DNA from: Alphaproteobacteria bacterium
Lineage (GTDB): Bacteria; Pseudomonadota; Alphaproteobacteria; SMXS01
Direction of reading: 5' to 3'
Length of the DNA stretch: 44,860 nucleotides
NCBI GenBank assembly: GCA_016124315.1
Contig: WGNW01000061.1
Coordinates: 1-44,860 of the forward strand
Shown: in pieces, positions 39,563-44,860 of the stretch
Numbering within the stretch: the stretch's first letter is position 1
Layout of the letters: every line of letters starts with the position of its first letter
Position numbers and translations under genes: made by a program
The notes under the pieces: generated by a model
What the model saw: the letters and a program-made list of their open reading frames with translations, nothing else
Databases searched by the model: none
What the model was told of the DNA's origin: nothing

Positions 39563-40285
39563 ATGACCATCTGGAGGACACTCATCGGCGGGGCGGCTGG
39601 GCTCGCCCTGGGCGGACCGATCGGCGCCCTGATCGGCGCCGTGGCCGGCCACGCGTCCGGCCGGGAACCGGATGACGAGTCCCCCGACGGCACCCGCAGC
39701 ATCACCTTCACCATCGGCGTGATCGTGCTGGGCGCCAAGATGGCCAAGGCCGACGGCCATGTCAGCCTCGCCGAGGTGACGGCGTTCCGCGAGGTGTTCC
39801 GAATTCCCGAGGGCGAACTGCAGAACGTCTCGCGCGTGTTCGACCGCGCCAAGCGCGAGGCCTCCGGGTTCGAGCCCTATGCCCGCCAGCTGGCGCGCCT
39901 GTTCCGGGACGATCCCGGTGTGCTCGAGGAACTGCTCGACGCGCTGTTCCACATCGCCAAGGCCGATGGCGGCCTGCATCCGGCCGAGGACGACTTCCTC
40001 TACACGCTCGCCGCCATCTTCGGCTTCGACGAGGCGGCCTACCGGCGCATCCGGGCGGGCCACGTCGCCGAAGGCGACGCCGATCCCTATGCGGTTCTCG
40101 GCGTCCCGCGCACCGCCTCCGACGAGGAGATCAAGGCCCGCTACCGCCGCCTGGTGCGCGAGCACCATCCGGACACGCTCGTCGCCCAGGGGCTGCCGGC
40201 GGAATTCGTCGGCCTGGCCAACGCCAAGGTCGCCGCCCTCAACGACGCCTACGACCGGATCCGCCAGCATCGGGGGCGGGCCTGA
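39563..40285 (+). CDS. DjlA-like co-chaperone (TerB plus J domain)
   Basis: A 240-residue protein. A hydrophobic start (LIGGAAGLALGGPIGALIGA) may anchor it in the membrane, as in DjlA. The TerB-like helical domain (about 50-165) holds VIVLGAKMAKADGHVSLAEV and LFHIAKADGGLHPAEDDFLY, both with acidic clusters. The C-terminal J domain carries DPYAVLGVPRTASDEEIKAR and the essential HPD motif (REHHPDTL). It would stimulate DnaK. The ATG of the EamA gene overlaps its TGA by 1 base, so the two are co-translated. Confidence 0.92.
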   Translation: MTIWRTLIGGAAGLALGGPIGALIGAVAGHASGREPDDESPDGTRSITFTIGVIVLGAKMAKADGHVSLAEVTAFREVFRIPEGELQNVSRVFDRAKREASGFEPYARQLARLFRDDPGVLEELLDALFHIAKADGGLHPAEDDFLYTLAAIFGFDEAAYRRIRAGHVAEGDADPYAVLGVPRTASDEEIKARYRRLVREHHPDTLVAQGLPAEFVGLANAKVAALNDAYDRIRQHRGRA

Positions 40286-41172
40286 TGAGCCTGCGCCACC
40301 TGCTCCTGGCGCTGGTGGTCACGCTGATCTGGGGCTTCAACGTCGTCGTGACGAAATGGGGGGTGGACGCCATCCCGCCCGTGTTCTTCGCCGGGCTGCG
40401 CTTCCTCGTGGTGGCGGTGCTGCTGGCGCCCTGGCTGCGGCCGGTGCGCGGCCAGATGGGCCGCGTGGTCGCCATCGGCCTCACTTCCGGCGCGCTGCAT
40501 TTCGGCCTGATCCTGGTCGGCTATTCCCTCACCGCGCACGTCGCGCCGGTGGCCGTCGCGATCCAGGTCAACATTCCCTTCATGGTGCTGCTGGCGGTGC
40601 TCTTCCTGGGCGAGACGGTCGGCGCCTGGCGGCTCGCCGGCATGGCCATCGCGTTCGCCGGGGTGATGGTGCTGGGCTTCGATCCCGTGGCGTTCGAGGA
40701 TCCGCTGGCGCTTGTCGTGGTCTGCACCGGCGCCTGCTCGTTCGCCGTCTCGGTGATCCTGATGCGCGGCGTCCGGGGCGTCGAGCCCATGCAGATGCAG
40801 GCGTGGATCGCCGCGGTCAGCTTTCCGGCGCTGCTCGCCATGTCGTTCCTCACCGAGGGCGGGCAGGTCGCCGCCACCCGGGCGGCGGGATGGTACGGCG
40901 CCGCGCTGGTGCTCTACACCGGGATCGGCGCCTCGATCATCGGCCATGGCGGCATGTTCTACCTGCTGCAGCGCTACCCGGTGACCTACCTGGTGCCGTT
41001 CATGATCGCGCCTCCCATGCTGGGCGTGTTCTTCGGCATCTGGCTGCACGACGATCCGGTGACAGCGAAACTGGCCATCGGCGGGTTGATGACCATGTCC
41101 GGTGTCGCCATTATCCAGGTCCGCGAAGCGCTCAGGGCGCGCCGCCAACGCCTAACGGGGAGTACCGTATGA
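40285..41172 (+). CDS. EamA/DMT superfamily transporter
   Basis: A 295-residue membrane protein with about ten hydrophobic spans. It forms two EamA repeats; the first starts LLLALVVTLIWGFNVVVTKW and the second near LVVVCTGACSFAVSVILMRG. Family members export metabolites such as amino acids or sugars, or drugs; the substrate is not visible. It overlaps the DjlA-like gene by 1 base and the amidase by 4 (ATGA), so three unrelated functions share one mRNA. Charges after the last span (RARRQR) fit the inside-positive rule. Confidence 0.9.
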   Translation: MSLRHLLLALVVTLIWGFNVVVTKWGVDAIPPVFFAGLRFLVVAVLLAPWLRPVRGQMGRVVAIGLTSGALHFGLILVGYSLTAHVAPVAVAIQVNIPFMVLLAVLFLGETVGAWRLAGMAIAFAGVMVLGFDPVAFEDPLALVVVCTGACSFAVSVILMRGVRGVEPMQMQAWIAAVSFPALLAMSFLTEGGQVAATRAAGWYGAALVLYTGIGASIIGHGGMFYLLQRYPVTYLVPFMIAPPMLGVFFGIWLHDDPVTAKLAIGGLMTMSGVAIIQVREALRARRQRLTGSTV

Positions 41173-41909
41173 TCACCGACCGGCAGTCGCCGAACTTCTC
41201 CGCCCGTCCGCCCGGATTCGACATCGACCTGCTGATCCTGCACTACACCGGCATGGAGTCCTGCACGGCGGCCATCGAGCGGCTGTGCGACCCGGAGGCC
41301 AAGGTCAGCGCCCACTACCTGATCGACGAGGACGGCGCCGTCCATTGCCTGGTGACCGAGGACAAGACCGCCTGGCACGCCGGCCAGTCCTGCTGGGAAG
41401 GCAAGATCGGCATGAACCAACGCTCCGTCGGTATCGAACTGGTCAATCCGGGGCATGAGAACGGCTACCGGGACTTCCCCGAAGCGCAGCTCGCGGCGCT
41501 GGAATCCCTGGCGCTCGAGATCCTGGGCCGGCATCCGATCCCCAAGCGAATGGTGCTCGGCCATTCCGACATCGCGCCGATGCGCAAGGAGGATCCGGGC
41601 GAGCTGTTCCCCTGGCAGCGGCTGGCCGAAAAGGGCATCGGATTGTGGCCCAGGCAGGTCGACGTGGAGCCGGTGGCGGGCACCGTGCGCGAGGTGCAGA
41701 GCGCGCTGCGGGCGATCGGCTACTGCATTCCGGTCGACGGCCAGGATTCGCCGGTCTACCGGGCGATCCTCAAGGCATTCCAGCGCCACTGGCGGCCGAA
41801 GAAGGCCGACGGCAGCGCCGACAAGGAAACCCGGACGATGATCGCGGCGGTGCAGGTGGCGGTGCAGGCCGACCTGGCGGCCTCGCCGCCCAAGGGAGAT
41901 CATTGCTAG
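41169..41909 (+). CDS. N-acetylmuramoyl-L-alanine amidase with peptidoglycan-binding domain
   Basis: A 246-residue Amidase_2 (AmpD-like) enzyme. It starts at ATG 41169. His25 in ILHYTGM, His in SAHYLIDEDG and HSDIAPMRKEDPGELFPW carry the zinc ligands and the Lys/Asp of the catalytic site. Residues about 165-230 form a peptidoglycan-binding domain (VREVQSALRAIGYCIPVDGQ). No signal peptide is present, so it should act in the cytoplasm on recycled muropeptides, or be exported otherwise. Its start overlaps the transporter stop by 4 bases. Confidence 0.92.
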   Translation: MITDRQSPNFSARPPGFDIDLLILHYTGMESCTAAIERLCDPEAKVSAHYLIDEDGAVHCLVTEDKTAWHAGQSCWEGKIGMNQRSVGIELVNPGHENGYRDFPEAQLAALESLALEILGRHPIPKRMVLGHSDIAPMRKEDPGELFPWQRLAEKGIGLWPRQVDVEPVAGTVREVQSALRAIGYCIPVDGQDSPVYRAILKAFQRHWRPKKADGSADKETRTMIAAVQVAVQADLAASPPKGDHC

Positions 41910-42022
41910 AGCGCTGTCGCGACGGCAGGAATCGGAGAGACGGCGGCCCATTACGTGCTGAGTAATGGACAGCGCGACGTCTTTGCCGGACGCTGTTCGA
42001 TGCACTGCGAAGGAGGACGGCC

Positions 42023-42430
42023 ATGTCCCGAACCGCTATACGCACAGTGCTCGCAGCTTTAGTCGCCCTGATCGCTTCTCCCGCGCTCGCCGCCAGCAGT
42101 GTGACCGTCAGCAATGGCTGGAGCCGTTCGGTCAACGTCGCGGTGTTCGACGGCGCGGAGAGCCGGTGCCAGCTGCGGGACGCAGGGAGCAAGGCAACCG
42201 TTCCGGCAGGCAAGTCCAAGGCCTTCGCCTGCAAGGATCAGGGCAAGAACCGCTGCAGGGTGACGATACTGGAGCCCGGCACGAGCGGCCGGTATTGCCA
42301 GGATGTCTCCAAGGGTTGCAAGGGCAAGGCCGTGACGGTCGCGGACGGCGGAAGGATCAGCCTGTCCGGCAGCGGCGAGACGCCCAAATGCGCCATCGGC
42401 AATGACAGCAGGCAAGTACGGCGCTTTTAG
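42023..42430 (+). CDS. Secreted six-cysteine protein of unknown function
   Basis: A 135-residue protein with a signal peptide (IRTVLAALVALIASPALA) and a mature part of about 110 residues with six cysteines, in ESRCQLRD, FACKDQGKNRC, YCQDVSKGC and PKCAIG. Three disulfides are plausible, and the rest is strand-like (SVTVSNGWSRSVNVAVFDG). No family is recognised. GGAGG precedes the ATG. It is a lone gene, 113 bases after the amidase and convergent with a small lipoprotein. Confidence 0.7.
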   Translation: MSRTAIRTVLAALVALIASPALAASSVTVSNGWSRSVNVAVFDGAESRCQLRDAGSKATVPAGKSKAFACKDQGKNRCRVTILEPGTSGRYCQDVSKGCKGKAVTVADGGRISLSGSGETPKCAIGNDSRQVRRF

Positions 42431-42458
42431 CTGATGGTGCGGTTTGCACGGCGGCGCG

Positions 42459-42707
42459 CTATGGCGCCGCGTGCAGATCCTCATCGCTGCGCCTGGCGTT
42501 GGCGCTGTCGGGGGGAATGGCGCCGGTCGGCTTGTAGATCGGCCGGTCGTCGTGCTTCTTGGCCTCTTCCTTCTGCTTCAGTTCCTTGCTGGCGTGCTCG
42601 CCCCCGCGGAACGGGTTGAGCTTGTTGAGCGTCTGGCAGCCGCCGAGCAGCAGCGACGCAGCCATCGCGGCCAGAACCACCGATTTCGCAGGGCTGATTT
42701 TGATCAT
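42459..42707 (-). CDS. Small lipoprotein
   Basis: An 82-residue protein. The signal peptide (SVVLAAMAASLLLGGC) ends with a lipobox LGGC, giving a lipid-anchored mature form of about 60 residues. That part is charged and helical (GEHASKELKQKEEAKKHDDR) and contains IYKPTGAIPPDSAN. No family is recognised. The ATG at 42707 is preferred; an ATG at 42722 adds five residues. It is divergent from rnpB. Confidence 0.6.
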   Translation of the reverse strand: MIKISPAKSVVLAAMAASLLLGGCQTLNKLNPFRGGEHASKELKQKEEAKKHDDRPIYKPTGAIPPDSANARRSDEDLHAAP

Positions 42708-42770
42708 TACCACCGAGTCCATGGAAGGGCGGCCATCTTCCGCAAAAGCCCAAGGCCATGCAAGGCCTTC

Positions 42771-42799
42771 TTGACCGCGCGCGCGGTCGGTCCCATGTT
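42771..42799 (+). promoter_or_regulatory. Probable rnpB promoter
   Basis: TTGACC (42771-42776) and CATGTT (42794-42799) are 17 bases apart, and the RNase P RNA begins 7 bases downstream, where a start site is expected. The perfect palindrome GACCGCGCGCGCGGTC (42773-42788) overlaps the -35 and the spacer. Confidence 0.55.
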
Positions 42800-42805
42800 C
42801 GGCCC

Positions 42806-43165
<360 letters not shown>

Positions 43166-43170
<5 letters not shown>

Positions 43171-43194
43171 ATTCGTCCCGTTCTTCCCTACACT
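43166..43194 (+). promoter_or_regulatory. Putative promoter of epoxide hydrolase gene
   Basis: CTGGCA (43166-43171) and TACACT (43189-43194) are 17 bases apart. The -35 overlaps the last bases of rnpB. The start codon of the hydrolase is 26 bases after the -10. Confidence 0.4.
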
Positions 43195-43219
43195 CGGGGC
43201 AGCAACGGGGGAGAAGTTC

Positions 43220-44398
43220 ATGACCGTCGAACCATTCCAGGTGGCCGTGCCGCAGGCGCGCGTCGAGGATCTGCACCGCCGGCTCCGGGCCACGAACTGG
43301 CCCCACGACATGGCCAATGACGACTGGCGCTACGGCGCCAACGGCGACTACATGCGCCGCCTGGTGGACTACTGGCTGAACGGCTACGACTGGCGGGCGC
43401 AGGAGGCCGCCATCAACGGCTTCAGCCACTACCGGACCGAGGTCGACGGCGTTCCCCTCCACTTCATCCGCGAGCCCGGCAAGGGGCCGAACCCGGTCCC
43501 GCTGGTGATGACCCATGGCTGGCCGTGGACGTTCTGGGACTATCACGAGCTGATCCGGCCGCTGGCCGACCCGGCGGCCTTCGGCGGCGACCCGGCGGAC
43601 GCGTTCGAGGTCATCGTCATGTCCATGCCCGGCTTCGGCTTTTCGTCGCCGCTGAAGCGGGCGGGAATGAATGCGTGGCGCGCGGCCGATCCCATCCACC
43701 GGCTGATGACCCAGGTGCTGGGCTTCGAGCGCTACGGCGCCCAAGGCGGCGACTGGGGTGCCACGACGACGGCACAGCTCGGCCACAGGTACGCAGACAG
43801 CGTCATCGGCATCCACCTCACCAGCACGCCCCGGCTCGACTACTGGAACAACCAGCGGCCGTGGGACGTGACCGCCGGCAAGCTGGTGCCCGACGACCTG
43901 CCGGCGGAGACGCGGGCGAAGTATCTGGACATCCAGCGCCGGATCGCCAGCCACGTCGCCGTGCACATGCTGGACCCGCAGACCCTGGCCTACGCGCTGC
44001 ACGATTCGCCGGTCGGACTGCTGGCCTGGCTGGTGGAGCGGCGCCGCGCCTGGAGCGCCAACGACGGTGACGTGGAGCAGGCGTTCAGCCGCGACTTCCT
44101 GCTGACCACGACCTCGATCTACTGGTTCACCGATACTTTCGTGACCTCGGCGCGGCTCTACGCCGAGGCGGGCAAGGACCCGTGGCAGCCCTCCCATTCG
44201 GGGAGGCCGCTGGTCCCGGTGCCGACCGGGCTTACCTACATGGCCCACGACGTGGGCCGCAGCCTGTCCGCCGAGGCGGAGAAGCAGTTCGACGTCCGCT
44301 ACCGGAAGGAGCATCCCATGGGCGGGCATTTCGCCGCCGCCGAGGAACCGGAAGCGGTGGTGGAGGATATCAGGGCGACATTTCGGCCCTTGCGATAG
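43220..44398 (+). CDS. Epoxide hydrolase (EHN plus alpha/beta hydrolase)
   Basis: A 392-residue protein of the microsomal-type epoxide hydrolase family. The N-terminal EHN domain (about 1-110) begins FQVAVPQARVEDLHRRLRAT. The alpha/beta hydrolase core has the oxyanion segment MTHGWPWTFWDYHEL, the nucleophile Asp in AQGGDWGATTT, and the catalytic His in EHPMGGHFAAAEEPEA. Tyr residues in the lid (TTSIYWFTDTF) probably open the epoxide. It would turn an epoxide into a diol. GGGGGAG precedes the ATG. The enoyl-CoA hydratase gene follows after 9 bases, so both may belong to one degradation pathway. Confidence 0.93.
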   Translation: MTVEPFQVAVPQARVEDLHRRLRATNWPHDMANDDWRYGANGDYMRRLVDYWLNGYDWRAQEAAINGFSHYRTEVDGVPLHFIREPGKGPNPVPLVMTHGWPWTFWDYHELIRPLADPAAFGGDPADAFEVIVMSMPGFGFSSPLKRAGMNAWRAADPIHRLMTQVLGFERYGAQGGDWGATTTAQLGHRYADSVIGIHLTSTPRLDYWNNQRPWDVTAGKLVPDDLPAETRAKYLDIQRRIASHVAVHMLDPQTLAYALHDSPVGLLAWLVERRRAWSANDGDVEQAFSRDFLLTTTSIYWFTDTFVTSARLYAEAGKDPWQPSHSGRPLVPVPTGLTYMAHDVGRSLSAEAEKQFDVRYRKEHPMGGHFAAAEEPEAVVEDIRATFRPLR

Positions 44399-44407
44399 GA
44401 GACAGCG

Positions 44408-44860
44408 ATGACCGACGAGCCCGTGCTGCTGCGGACCGACACGCCCGAAGGCGTGACCACCCTGACCCTCAACCGCCCCCAGGCGCGCAACGCCCTCAGC
44501 ATGGAGCTGATGGCGGCGATGATCGACGCGCTGACCGCCATCGGCGAGGACGACGGCGTGCGTGTGGTCGTGATCGCCGGGGCCGGGCCGGCGTTCTGCG
44601 CCGGGCACGACCTGCGCGAGATGCGCGCCCACAACGAGCCCGACTTCATCCGGCTGACCTTCGAGAGCTGTTCCCAGCTCATGCAGGCGGTGGTTGCGCT
44701 GCCCCAGCCGGCGATCGCCCGGGTGCACGGCGTCGCCACGGCGGCAGGCTGCCAGCTCGTCGCCTCGTGCGACCTGGCGGTGGCGGCCGAGAATTCCCGC
44801 TTCGCAACGCCGGGCGTCAACATCGGCCTGTTCTGCTCCACGCCGATGGTCGCGCTTACG
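44408..44860 (+). CDS. Enoyl-CoA hydratase/isomerase family protein, 3' end outside window
   Basis: The frame is open from ATG 44408 to the window end, 151 codons so far. It begins [20 protein letters not shown] and has [15 protein letters not shown]. The first oxyanion-hole element is [16 protein letters not shown]; the second is in [20 protein letters not shown], and [10 protein letters not shown] follows. This is the crotonase fold. The position of the second catalytic Glu is near ASCDLAV and cannot be judged fully from the visible part. AGGAGA lies 6 bases before the ATG. It is 9 bases behind the epoxide hydrolase gene and probably shares its transcript. A beta-oxidation role is the likeliest. 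Confidence 0.9.
   Translation, partial: MTDEPVLLRTDTPEGVTTLTLNRPQARNALSMELMAAMIDALTAIGEDDGVRVVVIAGAGPAFCAGHDLREMRAHNEPDFIRLTFESCSQLMQAVVALPQPAIARVHGVATAAGCQLVASCDLAVAAENSRFATPGVNIGLFCSTPMVALT

Overview
The window is high-GC (roughly two-thirds G+C) DNA with dense, short-spaced genes. It looks chromosomal and Gram-negative, most likely alphaproteobacterial. The evidence is an MlaA lipoprotein, a MipA/OmpV outer-membrane protein, DUF3309, DUF1236-like and DUF6134-like proteins, a class A RNase P RNA, and a methionine operon in which MetH is split in two and preceded by an ArsR-methyltransferase regulator. No species can be named from the sequence alone.

Region 1 (1-9100, + strand) is a catabolic cluster: SnoaL-like proteins (three), an SDR dehydrogenase, two class I-type cytochromes P450, a Rieske oxygenase alpha subunit, a VOC protein, a carboxymuconolactone-decarboxylase-like protein without its cysteines, and one CtaG-type oxidase assembly protein. 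The mix resembles alphaproteobacterial gene sets for terpenoid, steroid or other alicyclic compounds. The substrate is not known, and no ferredoxin or reductase partner is present.

Region 2 (9.2-20.4 kb) holds small membrane proteins, MipA, DUF445, a zinc-ribbon protein, an SDR-fold protein carrying the halohydrin dehalogenase signature (11932-12666), a sulfotransferase with an overlapping unknown partner, a GST, an SDR of the MFE-2 type, a TetR regulator with a clear operator cluster, a VapBC pair, a TPR-methyltransferase and EttA.

Region 3 (20.4-27.6 kb) is MlaA and a tightly coupled operon of SahR-like regulator, metF, metH Hcy domain and metH remainder. All junctions are 4-base ATGA overlaps, and a perfect 16-bp palindrome lies inside the promoter. 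A cold-shock gene with a leader follows.

Region 4 (27.6-36.9 kb) has a fused HyuA-HyuB oxoprolinase, two secreted proteins of unknown function, a VOC protein, a strikingly AT-rich foreign gene (33163-33753) wedged in front of a zinc-type alcohol dehydrogenase, a SnoaL-like protein, and an ATP-grasp/TetR pair.

Region 5 (37-44.9 kb) contains a mono-haem cytochrome c next to an FAD oxidoreductase, a DjlA-like co-chaperone, an EamA transporter and AmpD-like amidase in one overlapping unit, two small exported proteins, rnpB, an epoxide hydrolase and the start of an enoyl-CoA hydratase gene.

No rRNA, tRNA, CRISPR array, transposase or replication origin was recognised. The strongest candidates for something new are the halohydrin-dehalogenase-like protein and the AT-rich single-gene insertion.
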